Source of the DNA: Indolivaga capnocytophagoides DSM 22835
GTDB lineage: Bacteria; Bacteroidota; Bacteroidia; Bacteroidales; Dysgonomonadaceae
Direction: 5' to 3'
Assembly (NCBI RefSeq): GCF_000426485.1
Contig: NZ_AUFL01000012.1
Location: 117,201 to 181,200, forward strand
Length of the DNA stretch: 64,000 bases
The position numbers and the translations under genes are program-made. Within the stretch, counting starts at the first letter, position 1, and every line of letters starts with the position of its first letter. Shown one piece after another: positions 47,901 through 55,826 of the stretch. The notes beneath the pieces are model-generated. The model was not told the origin of the DNA, ran no database searches, and was given only the letters and a program-made list of their open reading frames with translations.

Positions 47901-48167
47901 TACTTCCTTGAATCAGGTAGCTACTTCCGTATAAATAATATTACATTTGGCTATACATTCAATGACTTGGTATTTAAAGGATCTAGACTAAGAACATACT
48001 TCACTGCACAAAACCCATTCATGTTCACAGGCTATTCAGGTTTTACTCCTGAAATTGTAGGAGGTGGATCAACTGATGCAAACTTACCAAATCGGACTGC
48101 AGGAATCGAGCTTTCAGCATATCCTACAACTCGAAACTTTTTAGTAGGTGTTAATCTATCATTCTAA
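44979..48167 (+). CDS. susC: SusC-like TonB-dependent glycan transporter
   Basis: 1062 residues. An N-terminal signal (FFLFLFLTFSVGVFGTFAQ) is followed by a carboxypeptidase-D-like domain (about 37-110), the TonB-box region ETVVIGYGT near 118, a plug with IRGLGTALGGRNPLYIVDGFPVD and SASIYGVRAANGVVLITTKKG, and a barrel to the C-terminus (GVNLSF). It imports oligosaccharides together with the SusD lipoprotein encoded 31 bp downstream. Specificity is inferred only from the adjacent hydrolases. Confidence 0.96.
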   Translation: MKENKSIPMTGVWKKFFLFLFLTFSVGVFGTFAQTKVVTGTVTDAMKEPLPGVSVVIKGTTTGTITDIDGKFSINAKSSDALEFTFLGMKTLAVTVGTQTTINVTLEDDTHVLSETVVIGYGTAKKADLTGSIGSVSSKDILKQPALNAVQSVQGKVAGVNITASDAPGSSPTIVIRGLGTALGGRNPLYIVDGFPVDDIKSISSADIVSMDILKDASSASIYGVRAANGVVLITTKKGQTGSAKITVDSYAGIKTTLNKVKMANASQYITYFNENQNMLKQYGSTTTYQLADASQQPFNTDWYDELLNTGFFNNNTVSLSGGGQTVDYFFSYNYYNEKGMLDGQGYQRSTIRNNNVYKFYNDRLKFSQNINISFANENPKSYGAFNEAYRQSPLVATHYANGRYGLPYASKSTGVMWANEGDGSDGKLNSIGNPLLTINNSAERAKTLTIQGGIEGEFKLTDYLKVNSRFGATKYFYKNRLFTNIKNAWLNTGGVNRTEDQFEGYKTANPGVIEYADNSLNLTNSDTYRWMWEGYITFNKNFGGHNIEAVAGLSRERTGIGSYSSLTGYDVPEKNQYWSMNHADDSYTKVIDQYDYTARSLASYFARVQYNYNHKYYVSATVRRDGSSTFKSSGNYWGTFPSFGLGWTITEEDFMKDFKILDYMKIRATWGKLGNQDVPLNVSTMITYPGSHEGNYSFGDVPGYYQGAMFGTPAKNLSWEITREWGVGFDFTMLDNRLSGGFDFYDKTNTNTILYVTPVYTSPYSDKFYDHGAKVNNRGIELNLGWRDKLPMGITYDISVNYAYNKNQVKDVKATYAGDTGGSLSDGEITKRLMENKPIYGWWMYQADGVWQSQAEIDAANANGEAVLGTPRPGYLKYKDQNNDGKIDDSDKIYAGSYIPSSTYGIHLGLEYKNMDFSIDGYGVSGNKIYNGLKHGRIDGGENITYDTFKNRWTGEGSTNSNPGALREAKASTYFLESGSYFRINNITFGYTFNDLVFKGSRLRTYFTAQNPFMFTGYSGFTPEIVGGGSTDANLPNRTAGIELSAYPTTRNFLVGVNLSF

Positions 48168-48198
48168 TTTTAGTCTATAATTAAACTTATAAGCAATC

Positions 48199-49626
48199 AT
48201 GAAAAAGAAATATATAGGTATTTTATCAATTTTATCTCTGCTTTTCTTTGCTACAAGTTGTAGCAACTTCTTGGATGAAGAATCAAAAGAGAACGTAGAG
48301 CAAAATGATAATGAGGTATATACTCCCGAGAAAGTCTTAACCGGAGTATACGGACAATTTAATTCTTGGGATTATGCATTCTCTTATTTAGGTATTACAG
48401 AAATCATTTCTGATAATGCTGATAAAGGTAGTTCGTCAACAGATGCAGGTGGAGATAAAGAGATCTTAGACAATCTCACATATACATCATCTGCCGGATC
48501 TTTCCTTGCAATGTGGAGCAAATGGTATAAAACGATCGGTGCTGCAACTCAGTCTATCGAATTTACTCAACAAGCAGGACTTACTGATAAAACTTTAGAA
48601 GCTCGTTATATAGCAGAAGCTCGTTTTCTTAGAGCTTTAAACTATTTCTTCTTAGTTAGAGGTTGGGGAGCTGTGCCTATTCAAGAATATGATTTGGTAG
48701 CTCGTGCATCGACAGATTCTGTATATTCATACATCAAAGCAGATCTTCAATATGCTGAAACCAATCTACCGGTAGTAAGCAAATACGCTTCTAAAGATAT
48801 AGGTCGTGCAACACAAGGTTCTGCGCAAGGACTTCTAGCTAAAGTATATCTTTATCAAAAAGATTACCAAAATGCATATGATTATGCCAATAAAGTTATC
48901 AACTCTGGTGAATATGGTTTACTTGATAATTATATAGATATCTGGAAGGCTGCTTATCATAACAGCAAAGAGTCGATATTCGAATTTCAAGCTAAAGCTT
49001 CTGATGACGGTTCTGTAGCTCAAGGTATACAACAATATTCTCAAACTCAAGGTGCCCGTGGTGGTAACGGATGGGGATGGGGTTTCAATACTCCCTCTGA
49101 AAGTTTATTAAATGACTACAATACATCAGGAGATATGGTTCGCAGAAATGCAACTATTATTTTCCGCAACGGAACACTTTGGGATGGCAGAGAAGTTGGT
49201 AATACAGAAAACGCTATGTACAATTATAAGGCTTATTCAAGCTCGGCTCCAGGTAGCGCATGGAATGATAAAAGCATCATGTACCTTCGCTATGCAGAGG
49301 TATTATTAATCAAAGCTGAAGCTGCCAATGAGTTAGGTAAAACATCTGAAGCATTGGATGCTCTAAACCAAGTCAGGAAAAGAGCTAAACTAGCCAATAT
49401 AACAGAAACTGATCAGACTAAGTTGAGAGAGATCATCTGGCATGAACGTCGTCTCGAACTAGCAATGGAACATGATCGCTGGTTTGATCTAAATCGTACA
49501 GGCCAAGCAGGAGTTGCTATGCGTGCAGCAGGTAAACCTTATGTTGACGGAAAACATAACTTATTCCCGATACCAAACGACCAGTTAATACAGACCCCGG
49601 ATATGGGGCAAAACCCGAATTGGTAA
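48199..49626 (+). CDS. susD: SusD/RagB-like glycan-binding lipoprotein
   Basis: 475 residues. The lipoprotein signal ends at C21 (LLFFATSC). The helical TPR scaffold shows EARFLRALNYFFLVRGWGAVPI, GSAQGLLAKVYLYQKDYQNAYDYANKVI and the C-terminal HERRLELAMEHDRWFDLNRTG, all typical of SusD. It is the lid and binding partner of SusC. A hairpin 15 bp after the stop separates it from the hydrolase genes. No third surface glycan-binding lipoprotein of the SusE/SusF type follows. Confidence 0.95.
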   Translation: MKKKYIGILSILSLLFFATSCSNFLDEESKENVEQNDNEVYTPEKVLTGVYGQFNSWDYAFSYLGITEIISDNADKGSSSTDAGGDKEILDNLTYTSSAGSFLAMWSKWYKTIGAATQSIEFTQQAGLTDKTLEARYIAEARFLRALNYFFLVRGWGAVPIQEYDLVARASTDSVYSYIKADLQYAETNLPVVSKYASKDIGRATQGSAQGLLAKVYLYQKDYQNAYDYANKVINSGEYGLLDNYIDIWKAAYHNSKESIFEFQAKASDDGSVAQGIQQYSQTQGARGGNGWGWGFNTPSESLLNDYNTSGDMVRRNATIIFRNGTLWDGREVGNTENAMYNYKAYSSSAPGSAWNDKSIMYLRYAEVLLIKAEAANELGKTSEALDALNQVRKRAKLANITETDQTKLREIIWHERRLELAMEHDRWFDLNRTGQAGVAMRAAGKPYVDGKHNLFPIPNDQLIQTPDMGQNPNW

Positions 49627-49640
49627 TTTTTTAACAGTAC

Positions 49641-49672
49641 AACAAGGGCTTCTCGAAAGCCCTTGTTTATTT
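49641..49672 (+). terminator. Hairpin between susD and the GH3 gene
   Basis: AACAAGGGCTT (49641-49651) pairs with AAGCCCTTGTT (49657-49667), followed by TATTTC. A strong stem with a weak T tract suggests partial termination or RNA processing that lowers expression of the hydrolases relative to susCD. Confidence 0.75.
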
Positions 49673-49698
49673 CACACTCAATGATATAACTTAGAATT

Positions 49699-51984
49699 AT
49701 GAGAAATTTATTTTTTGGTGCTTTTTGTTTGTTAAGCCTGAGCCTTTCAGCTCAGAATAAAGCGACTCAGGATGCTGAGATGAACCGCTTTATTGACAAC
49801 TTGATGAGCAAAATGACCTTAGATGAAAAACTAGGTCAGCTAAACCTTCCCAGTGCAGGTGACATCACAACCGGACAAGCGAAGAGTAGTGATATCGCGG
49901 GCAAAATAAAGAATGGATTAGTCGGTGGACTATTTAACATCAAAGGCGTTGATAAGATCAGAGAAGTACAGCGCGTAGCTGTAGAAGAAAGCCGCCTGAA
50001 AATTCCTTTGATTTTCGGTATGGACGTTATTCACGGATACGAAACCGGATTTCCTATTCCTCTCGGACTTGCTGCCACTTGGGATATGCAGGCTATCGAA
50101 AGATCGGCTCGTATCGCTGCAATAGAAGCTAGTGCCGACGGAATATTCTGGACATTCAGCCCGATGGTAGATGTATCAAGAGATCCTCGTTGGGGACGTG
50201 TTTCGGAAGGTAATGGCGAAGATCCGTTCTTAGGCGGACAAATAGCAAAGGCAATGATAAAAGGTTATCAGGGTGACAATACATATTCTGACAACAAACA
50301 CATCATGGCATGTGTAAAACACTATGCTCTGTACGGAGCTGCCGAAGCCGGACGCGATTACAATACTACCGACATGAGCCGCATGCGTATGTTCAATGAG
50401 TACATGTACCCATACAAAGCTGCCGTTGAAGCAGGTGTAGGTAGTGTTATGGCTTCTTTCAATGAAGTGGATGGAGTTCCTGCTACTGCCAACAAATGGT
50501 TAATGGACGATGTATTGCGCAAGCAATGGGGATTCGATGGATTTGTTGTAACCGATTATACAGGTATCAGCGAAATGATCGATCACGGTATCGGCGACCT
50601 GCAAGAAGTATCTGCACGTGCACTGAAAGCCGGTATCGATATGGATATGGTAAGCGAAGGTTTACTTTCGACTTTACCAAAATCACTGAAAGAAGGTAAA
50701 GTTAATCAAGCTGATATTGATAAAGCATGCCGTCGTATACTTGAGGCAAAATACAAATTAGGCTTATTCAAAGATCCATATAAATTTATGGATTCAAAAA
50801 GAGCTAAAACTGAAATATACACACCTCAGAATTTAGCAGAAGCCCGTAAAATTGCAGCTGAGAGTTATGTTCTTTTAAAGAATGCAAATAATACTTTACC
50901 TCTTAAAAAACAAGGAACTGTTGCCGTTGTAGGGCCTCTTGCCAAATCGGCAGTTAATATGGCCGGAACATGGAGTGTTGCTGTTCCTTTAGACAAAGCT
51001 CCTACTGTTGTACAAAGCATTACAGATGCTCTTGGTAAAAACGGTAAAGTTATCTATGCAAAAGGCAGTAACCTTGTAGCTGATGCTAAACTGGAAGAAC
51101 ATGCGACCATGTTCGGACGTGGTTTAGGTAGAGACAACCGTACTAAAGAGGAACTCTTGAAAGAAGCTCTTGATGCAGCTAAGCAATCGGATGTAATTGT
51201 TGCCGCTCTTGGAGAATCATCTGAATTCAGTGGAGAATCAAGCAGCCGTACCAACCTGAATATCCCCGATGTTCAACAAGAATTACTTGCAGAACTTCTA
51301 AAAACAGGAAAACCTGTTGTATTGGTTCTATTCGCAGGTCGTCCGATGACTCTTAGCTGGGAACAAGCTAATGTACCAGCCATCCTTAACGTATGGTTCG
51401 GTGGCAGCATGGCAGCTCCTGCAATCGCAGATGTATTATTCGGTGATGCAAATCCTTCGGGTAAACTTCCAGCAACATTCCCTCAGAATGTAGGTCAAAT
51501 ACCTCTTTTCTACAACCACAAAAATACAGGACGCCCATTGGGTGAAGGTAAATGGTTCGAAAAATTCCGCAGCAACTATCTTGATGTTAGCAACGAACCT
51601 CTTTATCCATTCGGATACGGACTGAGCTACACTCAATTTTCGTACAGCGATATAACACTAAGCTCTGCTAATTTAAATGAGAACGGCGAAATTACAGCCA
51701 GTGTCACTGTTACCAATACCGGTAAAGTAGAAGGTAAAGAAGTTGTACAATTATACATCAGAGACATTGTTGGAAGCGTAACTCGTCCTGTTAAAGAATT
51801 GAAAGGCTTTGAGAAAATCTCATTAAAAGCAGGAGAATCGAAAACCGTCAGCTTTAAGATATCTCCCGAATTATTGAAATTCTACAACTATGATCTTCAG
51901 TATGTATTCGAACCCGGAGACTTCGACGTTATGATCGGAGGAGACAGCAAAGATGTGAAGACAGCCCGTTTTACGTTAAACTAA
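49699..51984 (+). CDS. bglX: GH3 beta-glucosidase (BglX type)
   Basis: 761 residues. A signal peptide (FCLLSLSLSAQ) is followed by the GH3 N-domain with KMTLDEKLGQLNLP and KHYALYGAAEAGRDYN, nucleophile Asp286 in GFVVTDYTG, the GH3 C-domain with GESSEFSGESSSRTNL (acid/base Glu region), and a fibronectin III-like end domain. It is periplasmic and removes glucose from oligosaccharides. Its place next to a GH144-like gene resembles the sophoro-oligosaccharide GH3 of Bacteroides thetaiotaomicron as I remember it; the linkage is therefore inferred. Confidence 0.93.
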   Translation: MRNLFFGAFCLLSLSLSAQNKATQDAEMNRFIDNLMSKMTLDEKLGQLNLPSAGDITTGQAKSSDIAGKIKNGLVGGLFNIKGVDKIREVQRVAVEESRLKIPLIFGMDVIHGYETGFPIPLGLAATWDMQAIERSARIAAIEASADGIFWTFSPMVDVSRDPRWGRVSEGNGEDPFLGGQIAKAMIKGYQGDNTYSDNKHIMACVKHYALYGAAEAGRDYNTTDMSRMRMFNEYMYPYKAAVEAGVGSVMASFNEVDGVPATANKWLMDDVLRKQWGFDGFVVTDYTGISEMIDHGIGDLQEVSARALKAGIDMDMVSEGLLSTLPKSLKEGKVNQADIDKACRRILEAKYKLGLFKDPYKFMDSKRAKTEIYTPQNLAEARKIAAESYVLLKNANNTLPLKKQGTVAVVGPLAKSAVNMAGTWSVAVPLDKAPTVVQSITDALGKNGKVIYAKGSNLVADAKLEEHATMFGRGLGRDNRTKEELLKEALDAAKQSDVIVAALGESSEFSGESSSRTNLNIPDVQQELLAELLKTGKPVVLVLFAGRPMTLSWEQANVPAILNVWFGGSMAAPAIADVLFGDANPSGKLPATFPQNVGQIPLFYNHKNTGRPLGEGKWFEKFRSNYLDVSNEPLYPFGYGLSYTQFSYSDITLSSANLNENGEITASVTVTNTGKVEGKEVVQLYIRDIVGSVTRPVKELKGFEKISLKAGESKTVSFKISPELLKFYNYDLQYVFEPGDFDVMIGGDSKDVKTARFTLN

Positions 51985-51985
51985 C

Positions 51986-51998
51986 AGGTTTGAGACCT
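51986..51998. repeat. Dispersed palindrome copy (AGGTTTGAGACCT)
   Basis: Lies 1 bp after the GH3 stop and is followed by TTTTTG. One arm pair is G-T, so RNA pairing would survive but the DNA palindrome is imperfect. Confidence 0.6.
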
Positions 51999-52066
51999 TT
52001 TTGATCTCCTTAGTAAATCCATTATGATTCAATAATCATATCATAAATATTTTACTAATACAGACG

Positions 52067-52114
52067 AAAGGGATTGTCCAACTGTTTGACGGTTCGACAA
52101 TTCCTTTTTGTTTT
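52067..52114 (+). terminator. Terminator between GH3 and GH144-like genes
   Basis: AAAGGGATTGTC (52067-52078) pairs with GACAATTCCTTT (52096-52107, one G-T), then TTGTTTTA. The stem ends only 16 bp before the next ATG, so it may act as an attenuator in that leader. Confidence 0.65.
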
Positions 52115-52129
52115 ATCAGTTTGCAGCAT

Positions 52130-53494
52130 ATGAAAAAAATAGTAATATCAATCTTTTCGATAGCCTTAATTGCATCAGGCAGCTGGTCATGCAAAAGCAA
52201 CAGCGGTCAGGATGGAGGCAGTGAAGATTCTACAAAAGTAGAACTTACCGATGAAGCATTATTAGACAGTGTACAACACCGTACTTTCAATTATTTCTGG
52301 GATGGAGCAGAGCCTACCAGCGGTCTGGCTCGCGAACGTTACCATGTCGATGGAGAATACATCGGGACAGATACTCCCGATATTGTAACCTCAGGAGGGA
52401 GCGGCTTCGGTATTATGGCTGTACTTGCCGGAATAGACCGAGGTTATGTATCTCGTGAAGACGGACTGAAGAGAATGGATAAAATAGTGACATTCCTTGA
52501 GAAAGCCGATAAATTCCACGGAGCATTTCCTCACTGGTGGTATGGCGAAACAGGAAAAGTAAAACCATTCGGTACGAAAGATAATGGTGGAGACCTCGTA
52601 GAAACAGCATTCCTGATACAAGGACTATTAGCTGTTCATCAATATTATGTAAATGGTTCGGACTCAGAAAAAGCATTAGCCGAACGTATTGATAAATTGT
52701 GGAAAGGAGTTGAATGGGACTGGTACCGCAATGGACAGAACGTTCTCTACTGGCATTGGAGCCCCGAATACGCATGGGAAATGAACTTCCCTGTAAGAGG
52801 GTACAATGAATGTCTTATCATGTATATACTTGCTGCAGCATCTCCTACGCATGGTGTTCCGGCAGAAGTGTATACTGAAGGATGGGCGGAAAAAGGAGCA
52901 ATCGTATCTCCTCACACAGTTGAAGGTATTAACCTCAACCTTCGTTATCAGGGAACACAAGCCGGTCCTCTATTCTGGGCACATTATTCGTTCTTAGGCT
53001 TAGATCCGAACGGCCTGCAAGACAAATATGCAAATTATTTCGATGAAATGAAAAATTACACATTGGTCAATCGTGCATACTGTATCCGCAATCCGAAAGG
53101 ATATAAAAATTACGGCGAAAACAGTTGGGGACTTACCGCCAGCTATTCAGTCAAAGGATATGCAGCCCATTCTCCTAACGAAAATGACGACCATGGAGTT
53201 ATCTCTCCTACCGCAGCATTATCATCTATCGTATATACACCTAAAGAGTCTATGCAGGTAATGAGATATCTGTATAATATGAAAGACAAAACCTTAGGTA
53301 AATACGGATTTTACGATGCGTACAGCGAAACCGATAATTGGTATCCTAAACGCTATCTGGCAATTGACCAAGGACCTATTGCCGTAATGATCGAAAATTA
53401 TAGGACTCAGTTATTATGGAAACTATTTATGAGTCACCCCGATGTTCAGAAAGGGCTAAACAAATTAGGTTTTGAAAGTCCTTATCTAAAATAA
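52130..53494 (+). CDS. Glycoamylase-like / GH144 endo-beta-1,2-glucanase candidate
   Basis: 454 residues from the ATG at 52130. The N-terminal signal ends with a cysteine (GSWSCKS), a weak lipobox. The body is the PF10091 (alpha/alpha)6 barrel with FNYFWDGAEPTSGLARERYH, GGSGFGIMAVLAGIDRGYVSR, FPHWWYGETGKVKPFGTKDNGGDLVETAFL and ENSWGLTAS. GH144 members cut beta-1,2-glucan. The combination SusC-SusD-GH3-GH144 points to that polymer. Alternatives within PF10091 cannot be excluded. Confidence 0.82.
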   Translation: MKKIVISIFSIALIASGSWSCKSNSGQDGGSEDSTKVELTDEALLDSVQHRTFNYFWDGAEPTSGLARERYHVDGEYIGTDTPDIVTSGGSGFGIMAVLAGIDRGYVSREDGLKRMDKIVTFLEKADKFHGAFPHWWYGETGKVKPFGTKDNGGDLVETAFLIQGLLAVHQYYVNGSDSEKALAERIDKLWKGVEWDWYRNGQNVLYWHWSPEYAWEMNFPVRGYNECLIMYILAAASPTHGVPAEVYTEGWAEKGAIVSPHTVEGINLNLRYQGTQAGPLFWAHYSFLGLDPNGLQDKYANYFDEMKNYTLVNRAYCIRNPKGYKNYGENSWGLTASYSVKGYAAHSPNENDDHGVISPTAALSSIVYTPKESMQVMRYLYNMKDKTLGKYGFYDAYSETDNWYPKRYLAIDQGPIAVMIENYRTQLLWKLFMSHPDVQKGLNKLGFESPYLK

Positions 53495-53501
53495 GAAAAA
53501 G

Positions 53502-53514
53502 AGGTCTGCGACCT
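53502..53514. repeat. Dispersed palindrome copy (AGGTCTGCGACCT)
   Basis: GGTC-TGC-GACC, 8 bp after the GH144-like stop, followed by TAAAAA. Confidence 0.65.
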
Positions 53515-53565
53515 TAAAAATGTTTCGTGGTTAGAAAGAGTGTCAGAACTCCGGAATCTTCACTT

Positions 53566-53660
53566 AGGTCTCAGACCTATTTGTTGGCATTGCAAGCATA
53601 ACGGCAAACGCCGGTTATCGCTTTAAATGTGTCATTAAATACTTTCTGTTACTTAATTTG
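53566..53660 (+). repeat. Composite intergenic repeat, copy C
   Basis: Palindrome AGGTCTCAGACCT (53566-53578), then GCAAGCATAACGGC (about 53591-53604), GGTTATCGCTTTAAAT, and CATTAAATACTTTCTGTTAC (53633-53652). This is the fullest copy, and the other two (2366-2441 inverted, 21520-21608) align to it block by block. Confidence 0.75.
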
Positions 53661-53790
53661 GTTATTATATGAATGTGCACATAAAATAATTCAGAGATAA
53701 GATTTCCGGAGTTCTTTCCATTTTTATCTATAAGCAAAGGGACGGACCTGTTACCATTACCAAAATAAGATTAGCAGGTAATAAGGTGTC

Positions 53791-53836
53791 ATCCGAAAAA
53801 TGTAAATTCAGTGTAACCTTTGTTACCTTTTCGGAT
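53791..53836. repeat. Inverted repeat enclosing a GTAAC unit
   Basis: ATCCGAAAA (53791-53799) and TTTTCGGAT (53828-53836) are perfect inverted arms. Between them lies GTAACCTTTGTTACCTTTT (53813-53831, overlapping the right arm). The same unit and left flank occur at 32848-32888. Confidence 0.7.
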
Positions 53837-53937
53837 TGCATCCCAAATCACTGAAAGGGCTTTCTTCGGCGACAGCAAAATCCCCTTTTGGGGATAGAGG
53901 GACAAAAGAAAACATCTGAAGAGCATACATAAAAGGA

Positions 53938-53956
53938 GTTACTTTTGTTACCTTTT
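53938..53956 (+). repeat. GTAAC repeat copy 4
   Basis: GTTACTTTTGTTACCTTTT followed by CGAT; it differs from the 32869 copy by one base in the core. It is about 110 bp downstream of copy 3. Confidence 0.6.
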
Positions 53957-54030
53957 CGATACCGATTAAACTTGCTAACTGTTAACTGATCACTGATTTT
54001 GTAACCTTTTCAAAAAAAAAACGATACTCA

Positions 54031-55785
54031 ATGAAACTGATAAAACATACACTACTTTCGTTAGGTCTTATGATGAGTTTCTCGTCTTTTGCCCAACAAA
54101 AAACATATTGCAATCCCGTAAATGTAGATTATGGATATTGTCCTATTCCCAATTTCACAACATGGGGAAAACACCGAACATCTGCCGATCCGGTTATTGT
54201 AAACTTTAAAGGAGATTATTATCTCTTCGGAACCAATCAGAGCGGATATTGGTGGAGCAGTGATCTATCTGATTGGCACTTTGTATCCCGTCCTTTTCTC
54301 ACAGAAGAAGCGATAGAAAAGACTCCGAACAAGTGGGACGACCTTTGCGCACCTGCAGCATGGGTACAAGGAGATACTCTGTGTGTATTCGGCTCTACTT
54401 ACTCTCGTATATTTCCGATATGGACCAGTACCGATCCTAAAAATAATAAATGGGAAAAAGCTGTTGAACACTTCGATATCGGAGGATGGGATCCGGCATT
54501 TTTTGTTGATGACGACAACCGCCTTTATATGTACAACGGCAGCAGCAATGTATATCCGCTGTATGGAATTGAGTTGGATAGAAAAACATTTCAACCAATA
54601 GGCACACGAAAAGAAATGTTACTTACCGACGACGAACGCATCGGATGGCATCGTTTTGGTGAATATATGGATAACACTTTCCTGAAACCATTTATGGAGG
54701 GTGCATGGATGACCAAACATAACGGAAAGTATTACCTTCAATGGGGTGGTCCGGGAACAGAATTCAGCCATTATGCGGATGGATATGCTGTAAGCAGTGA
54801 GCCTCTCGGATACTTTGAGCATGCGTCATTACCTTTAAGTATGAAAGCCGGAGGTTTCATTCGTGGAGCCGGACACGGAGCAACCTTTCAGGACAACTGG
54901 GGTAACTATTGGCATACTTCGACTATGGTTATCAATACGAAGAATAATTTTGAACGCAGAATCGGACTATGGCCTGCCGGATTCGATGCTGAAGATAATA
55001 TGTATTGCAATACAGCTTTCGGAGACTACCCACATTATCTGCCCAATGGAAAAGCCGACCACCTGAAAAGTCAGTTTACAGGATGGATGATGCTTAATTA
55101 CAACAAACCGGTACAGGTTTCGTCTACTTTAGGAACATTCAATGCAAATAACATCGTTGACGAAAACATCAAAACCTATTGGTCGGCAAAAACTGCCGAT
55201 AAAGGAGAATGGCTGATTTCGGATCTCGGAGACCTTTCAACTGTTCATGCGATACAAATCAATTACGCTGATCAAGATGTTGAGTTCATGGGTAAAACAA
55301 GCGATAAAAATCATAAATATGTAGTCTATTATTCGTTGGATGGAAAGTCTTGGAAAGTACTTATCGACAAGAGTAAGAATACGAAAGATGTACCTCATGA
55401 TTATGTAGAACTGGATAAACCTGTAAAAGCCCGCTACCTCAAACTCGAAAATATACATATGCCTACCGGTAAATTCGCTATATCGGGTTTCCGTGTATTC
55501 GGCTTGGGACAAGGTGAGAAACCTCAGCCGGTGGAACAACTTATTGTTCTCCGCACCGAAACCGATAAACGAAGCGGATGGCTCAAATGGAAACCTGTAG
55601 ACAATGCATATGCTTACAATATTTATATTGGTATAGAACCTGATAAACTTTATAGTTCAGTGATGGTTTATGACACCAATGAATATTATTACAAGGGAAT
55701 GGACAGAACCAAGTCTTACTACTTTGCGATAGAAGCCATTAACGAAAATGGTACTTCGACATGGACTACGGCGGAAGCTCTTTAA
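54031..55785 (+). CDS. GH43-like secreted glycosidase with discoidin domain
   Basis: 584 residues. A signal peptide (LLSLGLMMSFSSFAQ) is followed by a five-blade propeller with candidate catalytic residues: Asp in RTSADPVIV (about residue 53), Asp in GGWDPAFFVDDD and Glu in FMEGAWMTKH. An F5/8 type C (discoidin) domain covers about 355-490 (TYWSAKTADKGEWLISDLG, KARYLKLENIHM), and the last 80 residues look like a fibronectin III domain. GH43 enzymes mostly cut arabinosides and xylosides, so the substrate may differ from that of the GH3/GH144 pair. Confidence 0.85.
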   Translation: MKLIKHTLLSLGLMMSFSSFAQQKTYCNPVNVDYGYCPIPNFTTWGKHRTSADPVIVNFKGDYYLFGTNQSGYWWSSDLSDWHFVSRPFLTEEAIEKTPNKWDDLCAPAAWVQGDTLCVFGSTYSRIFPIWTSTDPKNNKWEKAVEHFDIGGWDPAFFVDDDNRLYMYNGSSNVYPLYGIELDRKTFQPIGTRKEMLLTDDERIGWHRFGEYMDNTFLKPFMEGAWMTKHNGKYYLQWGGPGTEFSHYADGYAVSSEPLGYFEHASLPLSMKAGGFIRGAGHGATFQDNWGNYWHTSTMVINTKNNFERRIGLWPAGFDAEDNMYCNTAFGDYPHYLPNGKADHLKSQFTGWMMLNYNKPVQVSSTLGTFNANNIVDENIKTYWSAKTADKGEWLISDLGDLSTVHAIQINYADQDVEFMGKTSDKNHKYVVYYSLDGKSWKVLIDKSKNTKDVPHDYVELDKPVKARYLKLENIHMPTGKFAISGFRVFGLGQGEKPQPVEQLIVLRTETDKRSGWLKWKPVDNAYAYNIYIGIEPDKLYSSVMVYDTNEYYYKGMDRTKSYYFAIEAINENGTSTWTTAEAL

Positions 55786-55786
55786 A

Positions 55787-55799
55787 AGGATTAAGACCT
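55787..55799. repeat. Degenerate palindrome copy (AGGATTAAGACCT)
   Basis: Begins 1 bp after the GH43-like stop, as the 51986 copy does after the GH3 stop. The arms are weakened in the left half, but position and the right arm AAGACCTTT fit the family. Confidence 0.4.
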
Positions 55800-55826
55800 T
55801 TATTGTTTAATTATTCATCATATTTT

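Larger units (their letters stand above)
53495..54030. other. Repeat-rich intergenic region
   Basis: 536 bp with no gene. It contains two palindrome copies, one full composite repeat, one 9-bp inverted repeat around a GTAAC unit, a second GTAAC unit and a third partial one (54001-54010), just before the GH43-like gene. This density is the highest in the window. Confidence 0.7.
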
